Shown: positions 8,208 to 16,366 of the stretch, one piece after another
How positions within the stretch are numbered: the first letter of the stretch is position 1
Layout: each line of letters opens with the position of its first letter
NCBI GenBank assembly: GCA_017625095.1
Contig: JAGALQ010000015.1
Span: forward strand, 62,001-126,000
From: Clostridia bacterium
GTDB lineage: Bacteria > Bacillota > Clostridia > Oscillospirales > Acutalibacteraceae
DNA: 64,000 bases
Direction: 5' to 3'
The notes under the pieces: generated by a model
Told to the model about the DNA's origin: nothing
Databases searched by the model: none
Seen by the model: the letters and a program-made list of their open reading frames with translations, nothing else
Program-made: the position numbers and the translations under genes

Positions 8208-10020
8208 CAAAAAACAGGCTGAAAAGTCACACAGCATAAGAAACTATCTGTTTATGCTCCGCTTTATTATCAGGCAGTCACCATTCCTTTTAGTGCACTA
8301 TATCCTTTCAGATATGCTGACTAATCTGCCGTGGCTGCTGTCAAACGTTGTGCTGCTCAAGTACACGATAGATATTTATGAGCAGGGCTACGGATACCAC
8401 CGCATATTTATCGCGTTCGCGGTTTTTGCCGTGCTTATTATCGGCGGCAATCTTTATAATACGATTTTTTACGAAATCTATTTTCCAAAGCAGAAGGAAA
8501 AACTGCACTATAAGCTCTACACCGCAATATACGAAAAGGCGGCAAAAATGGACTTTGAGTCGTATGATGACCCTGCGTTTTACAATGATTTCGTGCTTGC
8601 GATGAACTCGATGAGCGACAGAGCGGAAAGCGTAATCAACTGCACGCATCATATTTTCAACAATCTTTTTTCAATCTTCACTGTTGCGACGGTTGTCGCT
8701 TCAATTGACCCGATGAGCCTTCTGTTTGTGCTGGCTTGCGTCGGAGTTATGGTGCCTGTCGGCAGGCTTATTGCAAAGACAAATGTTGCCAAAAAGCAGG
8801 CGATGACTCCGCTTGACCGCAAGAATATGTACTTCTCGCGTGTTTTCTATCTTCAGGATTATGCGAAGGAGCTTCGTCTTAACCCTGCAGGCGAGATGAT
8901 TGAGCGCAGATATACGGCAAATATCTTTGACCGTTTAAAGACAATTTCACCCTTCCTTTTCAGACAGTGGGTGCTTTATTTCTCGCAGGACAGCCTGCCG
9001 CTGTCGCTGTTTATCAGCTTCGGTGTTACGCTCTATATGGGCTACAGAGCCATTGTCACAAAAGAAATCGGTATGGGTGATTTCGTTGCTACCTTCAACG
9101 GTGTTACGGTTGTCAGCTCAAGTGTTTTCGCGCTTACAACCTGGTTTGCGGTAACCTTCCGCGAAAACGGACTTTACGTTGAAAAGTTCAAGAAGTTTAT
9201 GTCGGCTGAAGAGAAAATCAAGGATGGCGAGCTTGAAAAGAAGTTTGATAAGCCCGTCACAATAAAGCTTGAAAACGTAACCTTTACTTATCCGGGCACG
9301 GATAAACCGGTGCTTAAAAACATCAATCTTGAAATAAAACCTTATCAGAAGATTGCTCTTGTCGGCTATAACGGCGCAGGCAAAACAACGCTCACCAACC
9401 TAATCCTTCGTCTTTATGACGTAACCCAGGGCAGAATTACGGTTGACGGTGAAGATATCAAGAACTGGAAAGTCAGAGCTTATCACGATAACTATGCCGC
9501 TGTTTTTCAGGATTTCTCACTCTTTGGTGCAACGCTTGCTGAAAACGTCGCCATGGAGGATTGTCCCGACAGAGAAAAAGTTCTGCTGGCGCTTAAAGAG
9601 AGCAGCTTCTCAAAAGAACTGCCCGACGGCACGGAATCAATCCTGCTCAGGGAGTTTGATGATAACGGCGTATCTCTTTCGGGCGGTGAGGCTCAGAAGG
9701 TTGCCGTCGCGAGAGCTTTTTATAAGGATTGTCCCTTTGCAATTCTTGACGAGCCGAGTGCAAATCTCGACCCGGTTTCGGAATATTCGCTCAACGAGGC
9801 TATGTCGAGAGCGGCAAAGGATAAGACGGTTATATTTATCTCACACCGTCTTTCAACAACGGTTATGGCAGACGTTATTTATATGCTTGAAAAGGGCGAG
9901 ATTGTTGAAAGCGGCACACACGAAGAGCTGATGGCAATGAACGGCAAATATGCGTATATGTTCAACCTTCAGGCAGAAAAGTATAAAGACAGCAATTCGG
10001 AGCAGGAGAACACACAATGA
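8197..10020 (+). CDS. ABC exporter half-transporter (TMD-NBD), second
   Basis: 607 residues, the same length and layout as its partner: six membrane helices, then Walker A GYNGAGKT (about 389), Q-loop VFQDF, signature LSGGE (about 493), Walker B ILDEPS with the catalytic Glu, and SHRL. Both halves keep complete ATP sites, unlike the asymmetric heterodimers that lose one catalytic Glu. GAGGAGG sits 9 bases before the chosen ATG; a GTG nine bases earlier abuts the ribosome site and is less likely. The stop overlaps the following MBL gene as ATGA, so all three are one operon. Confidence 0.88.
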   Translation: MKNNKKQAEKSHSIRNYLFMLRFIIRQSPFLLVHYILSDMLTNLPWLLSNVVLLKYTIDIYEQGYGYHRIFIAFAVFAVLIIGGNLYNTIFYEIYFPKQKEKLHYKLYTAIYEKAAKMDFESYDDPAFYNDFVLAMNSMSDRAESVINCTHHIFNNLFSIFTVATVVASIDPMSLLFVLACVGVMVPVGRLIAKTNVAKKQAMTPLDRKNMYFSRVFYLQDYAKELRLNPAGEMIERRYTANIFDRLKTISPFLFRQWVLYFSQDSLPLSLFISFGVTLYMGYRAIVTKEIGMGDFVATFNGVTVVSSSVFALTTWFAVTFRENGLYVEKFKKFMSAEEKIKDGELEKKFDKPVTIKLENVTFTYPGTDKPVLKNINLEIKPYQKIALVGYNGAGKTTLTNLILRLYDVTQGRITVDGEDIKNWKVRAYHDNYAAVFQDFSLFGATLAENVAMEDCPDREKVLLALKESSFSKELPDGTESILLREFDDNGVSLSGGEAQKVAVARAFYKDCPFAILDEPSANLDPVSEYSLNEAMSRAAKDKTVIFISHRLSTTVMADVIYMLEKGEIVESGTHEELMAMNGKYAYMFNLQAEKYKDSNSEQENTQ

Positions 10021-10793
10021 AAATAACCGCACTGATTGAAAATACGGCAGCAAACGATCGTGTTGCAGCAGAACACGGGCTTAGCCTTTATATTGAAGCA
10101 AACGGTAAAAAACTTCTCTTTGATATGGGTCAGACGGATTTGTTTGCATCAAACGCACAAGTGCTGGATGTCGACCTGACACAGGTTGATTTTGCGGTGC
10201 TTTCACACGGGCATTATGACCACGGCGGCGGACTTGAGTGCTTTTTGAACCTAAATAAAACCGCACCTGTTTATCTCAGTCAACATGCTTTCGGTGATTA
10301 TTATAACGGCACTGAAAAGTATATCGGCCTTGATAAATCGCTTTGTGAAAACGAGAGAGTTATTACTGTCGGTGACGAAATGAAAATCTGCGACGGTTTC
10401 ACTCTCTTTTCCTGCAACTCAAACGAAAGACCGCACTGGCTCGGTTCATTCGGGCTTAACAAAAAATCAGACGGCGATTTTGTGCCTGACGATTTCCTGC
10501 ACGAGCAGTATCTTCTCATCGAAGAAAACGGCAAGCGTGTGCTGATAAGCGGCTGTTCGCATAAAGGTGTTATGGATATTGTGAGCTGGTTTAAGCCTGA
10601 TGTGCTCGTAGGCGGATTCCACTATTCAAAGCTTGCAGCAGATGATACGCTGAAAAGCTGTGCGGAGTATCTGGCTTCATTTGAAACCGATTATTATACC
10701 TGCCACTGCACGGGAGTTGAGCAGTTTGAATTTATGGCGCAGTTTATGCCACGCCTGCGATACCTTTCCTGCGGTGAAACTATCGGTATCTGA
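10017..10793 (+). CDS. MBL-fold metallohydrolase
   Basis: 258 residues with the metallo-beta-lactamase motif SHGHYDHGGG (metal ligands H-x-H-x-D-H) about residues 62-71 and later metal-ligand histidines in ISGCSHKG and VGGFHYSKL. The overall pattern resembles the group annotated as dihydropteroate-ribofuranosylaminobenzene phosphate synthase-like proteins in archaea and clostridia. In bacteria this group's substrate is mostly unknown. It is translationally coupled (ATGA) to the exporter pair, suggesting a linked role such as processing the exported compound; that is inference. Confidence 0.8.
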   Translation: MKITALIENTAANDRVAAEHGLSLYIEANGKKLLFDMGQTDLFASNAQVLDVDLTQVDFAVLSHGHYDHGGGLECFLNLNKTAPVYLSQHAFGDYYNGTEKYIGLDKSLCENERVITVGDEMKICDGFTLFSCNSNERPHWLGSFGLNKKSDGDFVPDDFLHEQYLLIEENGKRVLISGCSHKGVMDIVSWFKPDVLVGGFHYSKLAADDTLKSCAEYLASFETDYYTCHCTGVEQFEFMAQFMPRLRYLSCGETIGI

Positions 10794-10806
10794 TAATATC
10801 TATTTT

Positions 10807-10842
10807 AAAAAATACATCGGCTGAAACGGTTGGTGTATTTTT
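10807..10842 (+). terminator. intrinsic terminator
   Basis: AAAATACATC/GGTGTATTTT stem with a 13-nt loop and trailing T run after the exporter operon. Confidence 0.65.
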
Positions 10843-10885
10843 GCTTTAAAAAGGCACATAATAAACCCGTAAGGAGGAGTTAAAT

Positions 10886-11260
10886 ATGTGCGAATCAAGG
10901 TTTTACAGATGTAATAAATGCGGCAATACAGTCGGACTTATTCACGGTACAGGCGTGCCGCTGATGTGCTGCGGTGAGCAGATGGAGCATCTTGAACCTC
11001 AGCTGACCGATGACGGAAAGCATACTCCGGTTGTTGATGTAAGTGAAGGTAAAGTGCGTGTAACCGTCGGCAAAGAATTGCATCCGATGCTGCCGTCTCA
11101 CGGTGTGCGCTGGATTTATATGCAGACTGACAGAGGCGGTCAGCGCAAGTGCCTTAACGACGGTGAAGAGCCTGTTGCGGAGTTTATGCTCTGCGGCGAA
11201 AAACCGACTGCGGTTTATGCTTATTGTGATAAGCACGGTCTTTGGAAAACGGCGCTGTGA
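10886..11260 (+). CDS. dfx: superoxide reductase (desulfoferrodoxin)
   Basis: 124 residues and two domains. A desulforedoxin-like FeCys4 centre is formed by C9, C12, C28 and C29. The superoxide reductase domain has K45/H46, H66, H72, C114 and H117, which match the Fe(His)4Cys catalytic site and the catalytic lysine of 2Fe-SORs. The enzyme reduces superoxide to hydrogen peroxide without making oxygen, typical of strict anaerobes. AAGGAGG precedes the ATG. It stands alone between terminators, with no rubredoxin or rubrerythrin gene nearby. Confidence 0.95.
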   Translation: MCESRFYRCNKCGNTVGLIHGTGVPLMCCGEQMEHLEPQLTDDGKHTPVVDVSEGKVRVTVGKELHPMLPSHGVRWIYMQTDRGGQRKCLNDGEEPVAEFMLCGEKPTAVYAYCDKHGLWKTAL

Positions 11261-11261
11261 A

Positions 11262-11288
11262 AAAAGTCGATGCTTTGCATCGGCTTTT
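11262..11288 (+). terminator. intrinsic terminator
   Basis: AAAAGTCGATGC pairs with GCATCGGCTTTT (one G-T pair), short T loop, T tail; ends the superoxide reductase transcript. Confidence 0.75.
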
Positions 11289-11352
11289 AGTCTTTTCAAA
11301 TTCCGTATAAGATGTTATAATGTTATTAATAAAGTTCGGGAGGTCGGGATTA

Positions 11353-12105
11353 TTGAAGGAAGTATTATTGACTGCGCTCGGAGTCGGCGGTGCAACACTC
11401 ATCGGCTCTGTAATCGGCTTCATATTCAAAAATATATCTCATAAATTTTCTGATATTGTGCTTGGCTTTGCTGCAGGTGTTATGCTATCTGCGGCAGTGC
11501 TCGGTCTTATTGTGCCGTCGCTTGAGCAGGGTGGAAAATACGGCATTATAGTAACTGTTGCCGGTGTTTTTGTCGGCGCACTGTGTCTTAACCTTATTGA
11601 TAAGCTTGTGCCGCATCTGCATAAGCTTGTCGGCCCCGAGGATGAAAAGCACCACAACGCAAATCTGAGCAAGGTTCTGCTTTTTGTCACGGCGATTGCC
11701 ATACATAATCTGCCCGAGGGTATTGCGGCAGGTGTGGGCTTCGGCTCGGGTGATACGGCACAGGGTTTGCTGATTGCAGGCGGTATTGCGCTGCAGAATA
11801 TACCCGAAGGTATGGTTATAATCGCACCTATGCTTGCGGCAGGTGTCAGCCCTAAAAAGACTTTTCTGTGTGCGGCGGCAACGGGTGTGATTGAAGTTAT
11901 AGGCACGCTGATAGGTTATTTTGCCGTCAGCTTTTCGGCGGCAATTCTTCCGTTTGCGCTGAGCTTTGCAGGCGGTACGATGCTATATGTTGTGAGCGAT
12001 GAGATGATTCCCGAAACTCACGCGCACGGCAACCAACGCGGTGCAACCTACGCGCTGCTTGTCGGTTTTTGTGTTATGCTTGTTTCAGATGTGCTTCTGG
12101 GATAA
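11353..12105 (+). CDS. ZIP-family metal (zinc) transporter
   Basis: 250 residues with about eight hydrophobic segments. The paired ZIP signature helices HNLPEG and QNIPEG provide the binuclear metal site; a His/Glu/Asp-rich cytoplasmic loop (PEDEKHHN) lies between the third and fourth helices. ZIP proteins import Zn2+ or other divalent metals into the cytoplasm. I chose the TTG start because GGGAGG sits nine bases before it; an in-frame ATG 33 bases upstream has no ribosome site. It has its own terminator and is convergent with the LRR gene. The ion is inferred from the family. Confidence 0.88.
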   Translation: MKEVLLTALGVGGATLIGSVIGFIFKNISHKFSDIVLGFAAGVMLSAAVLGLIVPSLEQGGKYGIIVTVAGVFVGALCLNLIDKLVPHLHKLVGPEDEKHHNANLSKVLLFVTAIAIHNLPEGIAAGVGFGSGDTAQGLLIAGGIALQNIPEGMVIIAPMLAAGVSPKKTFLCAAATGVIEVIGTLIGYFAVSFSAAILPFALSFAGGTMLYVVSDEMIPETHAHGNQRGATYALLVGFCVMLVSDVLLG

Positions 12106-12106
12106 C

Positions 12107-12135
12107 AAAAAACGCCGTCATTGACGGCGCTTTTT
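12107..12135. terminator. bidirectional intrinsic terminator
   Basis: Near-perfect palindrome around GCCGTCA/TGACGGC flanked by A and T runs, between two converging genes. Confidence 0.85.
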
Positions 12136-12136
12136 G

Positions 12137-13372
12137 TTATTCTGATATATGGCGCTGTGCCGAATATATTACGTCAACACTCTTTTTAAAGAGCATATAG
12201 TCATACTGCGGTCTCCAGCTGTCGCCTGTTTTAACATTTGCTTCAAAGTCTTCTTCGCTTCTTGCAACGTTAATCTGTGAAACACCGCAAAGCTGACCGT
12301 TTTCTTTATAAACATTGTCCCAGAATGCGTGATGTCCGATTTCGGTTACGCTTTCGGGAATATAGATATATGTCAGCGCCTGATTGTAGCTGAGCGCGTC
12401 TGAGCCGATATATTCGAGCCCTTCGGGAAGTGACTCGTAAACGATGCCGAGCGACTCCGGACCGTGGTATGCAGTGTCTGTGACAGCCTTGCCGCCAACC
12501 GTGCGGTAGGTGTAGATGTTGTCGAGTGAGGGTGTGTTGCCCCATTCGTCCTTAGGCTCGTGGAGCTTGAAAACAGAGAGCGTTTCCATTCTCTTGAGAC
12601 CTTCGGGCAGATAAATATCTCTCAGGTTGACATAGCTGAAGCAGAGTTCGCCGAGCGTTGTTACCGTTGAGGGGACAACGTAGGTCTGGATGTCGCGTAT
12701 GTACTGCTCTGTTGCATCGCTGCGATACATTTCCTTTTCGTAACCGAATTTCTTTCTCAGATATTCGTCATGGTTGCAGGGGTAGTTGATAAGCACGGTT
12801 TTATCTTTGTTGTACAGCACGCCGTCAATGTCGCAGTAGTTAGGGTTATTTTCGTCAACCTCAATGTTCTCAAGCGCCCAGCAGGAATAAAATGCATTGT
12901 TCTGGATAACCTCTACTTCTGCGCCGATATGAATTGTTTTGATCTTATCGTCACAGTTGAGTGAGTATGCCCTGATTTCGGTTACTTTTTTGTTTTCGTC
13001 TTTTGTGAAAACGTATTCCTTTGTAATCTGATCGTAGTCAACCGTCGTGACATAGTCGACGGTAAGCTCTGTCATTTCACCTGTGTTGCTGAACTTTGAA
13101 AGGAGATAAGTGCCGTTGTCTTTTACTTCATAGGTGAAGGTGTCCTTGTTTGCGATTGCAAGAATACTGAAATAGCACGAAAGTGAAACCGCGATAACAA
13201 TTGTTACAATGAAGATTATCTTTTTAAAAGTGAAATACTTGTAAGGTTTGTTGATGTGCGGTGCGGCAAGCCCCGGCACCTGATATGACCATATTTCATC
13301 CTCAGGGATATTGAGCGTTATGTTTTCCGCTTCGTTTACGGGAGGCATTTCTTTTTTTGTTTTTTTACTCAT
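12137..13372 (-). CDS. membrane-anchored BspA-type LRR protein
   Basis: 411 residues. A cytoplasmic N-terminus of about 50 residues is followed by one transmembrane helix (about 52-72). The extracellular part carries LRR_5/BspA-like repeats, visible as repeated I.IP.SVT.IG..AF and LP.GL..I elements. Such repeats mediate binding to host or bacterial surfaces in gut and oral species. It lies 18 bp downstream of the MFS transporter gene with its own AGGAGG, probably in one transcript. The repeat region is short, so I make no ligand claim. Confidence 0.75.
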   Translation of the reverse strand: MSKKTKKEMPPVNEAENITLNIPEDEIWSYQVPGLAAPHINKPYKYFTFKKIIFIVTIVIAVSLSCYFSILAIANKDTFTYEVKDNGTYLLSKFSNTGEMTELTVDYVTTVDYDQITKEYVFTKDENKKVTEIRAYSLNCDDKIKTIHIGAEVEVIQNNAFYSCWALENIEVDENNPNYCDIDGVLYNKDKTVLINYPCNHDEYLRKKFGYEKEMYRSDATEQYIRDIQTYVVPSTVTTLGELCFSYVNLRDIYLPEGLKRMETLSVFKLHEPKDEWGNTPSLDNIYTYRTVGGKAVTDTAYHGPESLGIVYESLPEGLEYIGSDALSYNQALTYIYIPESVTEIGHHAFWDNVYKENGQLCGVSQINVARSEEDFEANVKTGDSWRPQYDYMLFKKSVDVIYSAQRHISE

Positions 13373-13390
13373 AAGATTCTGCCTCCTTTC

Positions 13391-15160
13391 TTAACCCTTA
13401 TATCCGCCGGAAACTTTTTCGTGAGCTTCTTCGGCGTGCTTTTCGGTTACTTCAGCACGTCTTTTGAGTACTTCCATAACCATATTCTGTTTGTTGCTGT
13501 CATAATCCCAGAAGAGATACGGAATCGTCATCAGCACGAAACCTATGATATCTACAATAAGAGGAATTGCAATAATGTTTCTTCTTGTTGCATCTACGAA
13601 GAGAACTTCCCAGTTGCTGTTGAAGCCGTAATGGAGCAGGAACAGCGGAATAAGCAGACCGATGAAAGAAACTACGGGACCTGTAAACCAGCCGAAAACG
13701 CCTGCAAAACTTTCAAGGCGCTCGCCTGATATGTACATCTGATAGTCGGCAATACGTACATCCATATCGTGTCCTGCTGTTGTGGGTACGGTTTTGGTCA
13801 TCTCCATAAAGAACAGCACAACAACGCAGATTGTACCGCAAAGTGTGAGGTTATCACCGCAGAACCAAATTGCCGCAACAATTGCAGCGTTGCCCAATGC
13901 GCGTGAAAGCTGATAGAAAATCATAATCTGTTTGTATGAGAAACGTTTGAGGAAGTAGGGCGAGAATAAATCGGGCGGAGTGCCTGCGAACGAGATGAGC
14001 ATAACAATAAGGCTGTAAGGCAGACCGCTGAGTCGGAACGTGTAGAAATAGAGAACCGTTACAAACGGCAGCATACCGTTACCGAGTGCGTCAATAAGAC
14101 CGACAACGTTTTTGATGAGCAGGTATTTGTTCTTGAGAACGCCGAACATACCGTCCCAGAACTTTATCTGGACCTTTTTTTCAACGGGTGGCTGCGGTAT
14201 TCTTTCCTTGATTCTGCCTGCAAAAATCATTGTCATGGCAGCAAGGATAATAAATGTTATCGGGATAACATAGCGGTAAACGTTGATGTCTGCCCACTCG
14301 TTACGCAGCATACCGATTGCAATGGGCATAACAATGCCGACAATTGTGTTGAAAAAGTGCGAAAGCTTTACGGGATAGCTTCGTACATAAATTCTTTCCT
14401 GAAGGTTGGGGCTGATGCTCTTTGTGCATATTTCAAGGTTGTTTGCAAAGCCGAATACGTTATACGTTGCGAACAGGAGGTTTGCAACCCAAACTCGTGT
14501 AGCAACATCGGGGATATTGTATACGGGCAGCCAGCCTATAAGGATAACCATTATGCACTTGGGTACGACATCGCAATAAAGTGAGTATTTGTATCTGCCG
14601 AATTTTGGCAGGAGCTTCTTGCGCCAGAATATGTTTCGTGCGCCGACCCAGCCTGTATAAAGGAAATGCGTGCCGAACGTTTTGAAGCACGCGGTTGCGT
14701 TCATTCCCTCAAGGCTGTTTAGGTAGCGTATGAATCCGCTGCTCGGATCAAACAGGGTTGAGTAGTCAAACACTATGGTTGATATACCGAACGCAATCAT
14801 CGCAAAATATACGCCGTAGAATTTGCGCTCGGTCTTTTTCTGCAAAAATCCGAGATTGTCGCAGACGAGCCACCACATCAGGGCGGATATGTAGCCCAGC
14901 GGCATATTGATAATACCTATGATTGAGAATGTAAGATACGGCAGTTTGTAGTGGTGCATAATGAGATAACAGGCTGAGAAAAAGCCTATGTACTCGAGCA
15001 CCTTTGAACCTGCATAGTTGCTGCCTACTGCCAGAAGGACATCCTTGTATTCCTTGTACGGCACGTATTTGCCTTCGGCAGGTGTGTTCCAGTGGGTTTT
15101 GATTTCGGTAACAAACCTGCTGAGCTTGTCCTTTGACAGAAGCTTGCCTTTGTTGCTCAT
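13391..15160 (-). CDS. MFS/GPH-type sugar:cation symporter-like transporter
   Basis: 589 residues with 12 or so membrane segments and long charged N- and C-terminal tails. A segment near residues 480-500 (ADYQMYISGERLES) resembles the D.EY..G.R.E motif of glycoside-pentoside-hexuronide symporters. The length exceeds the usual 450-500 residues because of the tails and an extra loop. GPH proteins take up oligosaccharides with Na+ or H+; the substrate is not known here. AAGGAGAGG precedes the ATG. The only close neighbour is the LRR protein downstream. Confidence 0.7.
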   Translation of the reverse strand: MSNKGKLLSKDKLSRFVTEIKTHWNTPAEGKYVPYKEYKDVLLAVGSNYAGSKVLEYIGFFSACYLIMHHYKLPYLTFSIIGIINMPLGYISALMWWLVCDNLGFLQKKTERKFYGVYFAMIAFGISTIVFDYSTLFDPSSGFIRYLNSLEGMNATACFKTFGTHFLYTGWVGARNIFWRKKLLPKFGRYKYSLYCDVVPKCIMVILIGWLPVYNIPDVATRVWVANLLFATYNVFGFANNLEICTKSISPNLQERIYVRSYPVKLSHFFNTIVGIVMPIAIGMLRNEWADINVYRYVIPITFIILAAMTMIFAGRIKERIPQPPVEKKVQIKFWDGMFGVLKNKYLLIKNVVGLIDALGNGMLPFVTVLYFYTFRLSGLPYSLIVMLISFAGTPPDLFSPYFLKRFSYKQIMIFYQLSRALGNAAIVAAIWFCGDNLTLCGTICVVVLFFMEMTKTVPTTAGHDMDVRIADYQMYISGERLESFAGVFGWFTGPVVSFIGLLIPLFLLHYGFNSNWEVLFVDATRRNIIAIPLIVDIIGFVLMTIPYLFWDYDSNKQNMVMEVLKRRAEVTEKHAEEAHEKVSGGYKG

Positions 15161-15193
15161 AGAAGCCTCTCCTTAAATAATTTTATGCAAATC

Positions 15194-15222
15194 ATTATAC
15201 CAAAAATACGCTCTGCTTACAA
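15194..15222 (-). promoter_or_regulatory. sigma-A promoter of MFS transporter gene
   Basis: On the minus strand TTGTAA, 17-bp spacer, TATAAT, about 35 bases upstream of the ATG. Confidence 0.65.
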
Positions 15223-15282
15223 GTGAATTTATAAAAATTAAACAATTTAAGTTGATAACAGTTGATATAAAATATTAAAAAT

Positions 15283-15312
15283 AACGGCACTTCGGATTGA
15301 GGAAGTGCCGTT
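15283..15312 (-). terminator. intrinsic terminator of spoIIQ-like gene
   Basis: AACGGCACTTC and its complement form an 11-bp stem; on the minus strand it is followed by ATTTTTAATATTTT. Confidence 0.8.
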
Positions 15313-15319
15313 AAAGTCT

Positions 15320-16003
15320 TTATGATGCTCTGTTCATTGCGGCGAGCGGGTCAACAATAACACCGTTCACTGTGATTTCGATATGCAGATGCGGGCCGTC
15401 AGCCTGTTCAATCGGAATTGTACCGAGCTTGCCGATTGCTTCACCTTTTTTTACAGTGTCACCTTTTTTTACGGTTGTGCCGCTTTTGAGTCCGCAATAT
15501 TTTGCCGTCATTGTGTTACCAAAGTCGATTTCCGCCACAAGTCCCCACATCGGGTCGTCATATACGTCGGTAACCGTGCCTGTCTGGATAGCGAAAACAT
15601 CAGCCGAATCAATGCCTGTAAAATCTATGCCGTTGTGTACTCTCCAATCGCCCATTGTCTTTGAGCTTACCATTTCACCGTCGGAATAATCCTTGAGAAT
15701 TTCTGTGCCCAGCGGCAGTGCAAAACTGCCCGTAAAGGGGAGGTTATCCGGCTTTTGCGTCGTTTCTTCGGTTATCGGCTCTGCCTGAGGGAGCGTAACT
15801 TTTGTGGCAGGTACATCTGCCTCAATTCTGCCGCCCTGATTGTGCCAATCAATCTCAGTCGGCAGCTCGGTGACCGTTTCATAGGTCTTTTTCATAAATG
15901 AGTATGTGCCTATGCCTGATGCCGCAACACAGATTGCAAGAACGGTGTAAATTCCCGTTTTCAGAAGTGAAAATTTGCTTGTTTTTGTAAATTTGATATC
16001 CAT
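15320..16003 (-). CDS. spoIIQ: SpoIIQ-like M23 (LytM) metallopeptidase-family protein
   Basis: 227 residues: a short cytoplasmic tail, one transmembrane helix (about 15-35), a linker, then a LytM/M23 domain with the zinc motifs VHNGIDF (H...D) and HLHIE, so the metal site looks complete. SpoIIQ sits in the forespore membrane and binds SpoIIIAH to form the engulfment channel; clostridial SpoIIQ keeps the catalytic histidine. Size, topology and the WRVHNGID sequence fit. The sigma-F-like promoter just upstream supports a forespore role. The spoIIIA operon is not in the window. A general M23 endopeptidase remains the alternative. Confidence 0.75.
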   Translation of the reverse strand: MDIKFTKTSKFSLLKTGIYTVLAICVAASGIGTYSFMKKTYETVTELPTEIDWHNQGGRIEADVPATKVTLPQAEPITEETTQKPDNLPFTGSFALPLGTEILKDYSDGEMVSSKTMGDWRVHNGIDFTGIDSADVFAIQTGTVTDVYDDPMWGLVAEIDFGNTMTAKYCGLKSGTTVKKGDTVKKGEAIGKLGTIPIEQADGPHLHIEITVNGVIVDPLAAMNRAS

Positions 16004-16024
16004 AATTTATCCCTCCGTACAGCT

Positions 16025-16053
16025 ATTTTTGTCTGTGTAAAGAGGGTTTATAC
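16025..16053 (-). promoter_or_regulatory. candidate sigma-F promoter of spoIIQ
   Basis: On the minus strand GTATA, 15-bp spacer, GACAAAAAT; the sigma-F consensus is GYWTA-N15-GGnnAnAnT, so only one conserved position deviates. The predicted transcription start lies about 15 bases before the ATG, just ahead of GGAGGG. Confidence 0.55.
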
Positions 16054-16068
16054 AGCAAAAATGAAAAA

Positions 16069-16172
16069 ACGCCCGACATAACATCGGACGTCTTTTCACA
16101 AATTTGAGGGGGTAAAAGCACTTATACGAGAAGAACAATGCGGCTTTGCTTTTCTCAAGTGCAACTTTATAA
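16069..16172 (-). ncRNA. candidate small RNA or leader ending in a terminator
   Basis: Read on the minus strand, a stem closed by GCACTT/AAGTGC with an inner GAGAA/TTCTC helix (16117-16162) is followed by a strong intrinsic terminator, CGTCCGA/TCGGGCG plus TTTTTTC (16069-16090). It lies upstream of the spoIIQ promoter and in no gene. I match it to no known RNA family. Confidence 0.3.
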
Positions 16173-16267
16173 TACCAGCAGCCTTTGTAATTCTGATGAA
16201 TAAACTGTTAAAACATCGTGTTTTTTTGATTGCGAAACGGAAAAATGAAAATTTTTTCGAAAAATAA

Positions 16268-16281
16268 CAAACAAATGTTTG
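16268..16281 (+). promoter_or_regulatory. LexA operator 1
   Basis: CAAACAAATGTTTG matches the Firmicutes SOS box CGAAC-N4-GTTCG apart from A/T substitutions in the outer G/C positions. It overlaps the -35 element of the lexA promoter. Confidence 0.65.
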
Positions 16282-16307
16282 CTTTTTTGAAAACAGTGTG
16301 CTATAAT
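16279..16307 (+). promoter_or_regulatory. lexA promoter
   Basis: TTGCTT, 17-bp spacer, TATAAT, bracketed by the two LexA boxes. Confidence 0.65.
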
Positions 16308-16312
16308 CGAAT

Positions 16313-16326
16313 CAAACATATGTTCT
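16313..16326 (+). promoter_or_regulatory. LexA operator 2
   Basis: CAAACATATGTTCT contains the AACATATGTT core of the Bacillus consensus CGAACATATGTTCG and covers the expected transcription start. Confidence 0.7.
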
Positions 16327-16366
16327 GATAAGAAGAGTGTGAAAATTTACAGGGAGGTTAACTCTT

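Larger units (their letters stand above)
16004..16366. other. 363-bp divergent regulatory region between spoIIQ and lexA
   Basis: No protein gene is seen here. It holds, from left to right, the candidate sigma-F promoter, a minus-strand terminator with a structured element, an AT-rich stretch, and the lexA promoter with two LexA boxes. Confidence 0.7.
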
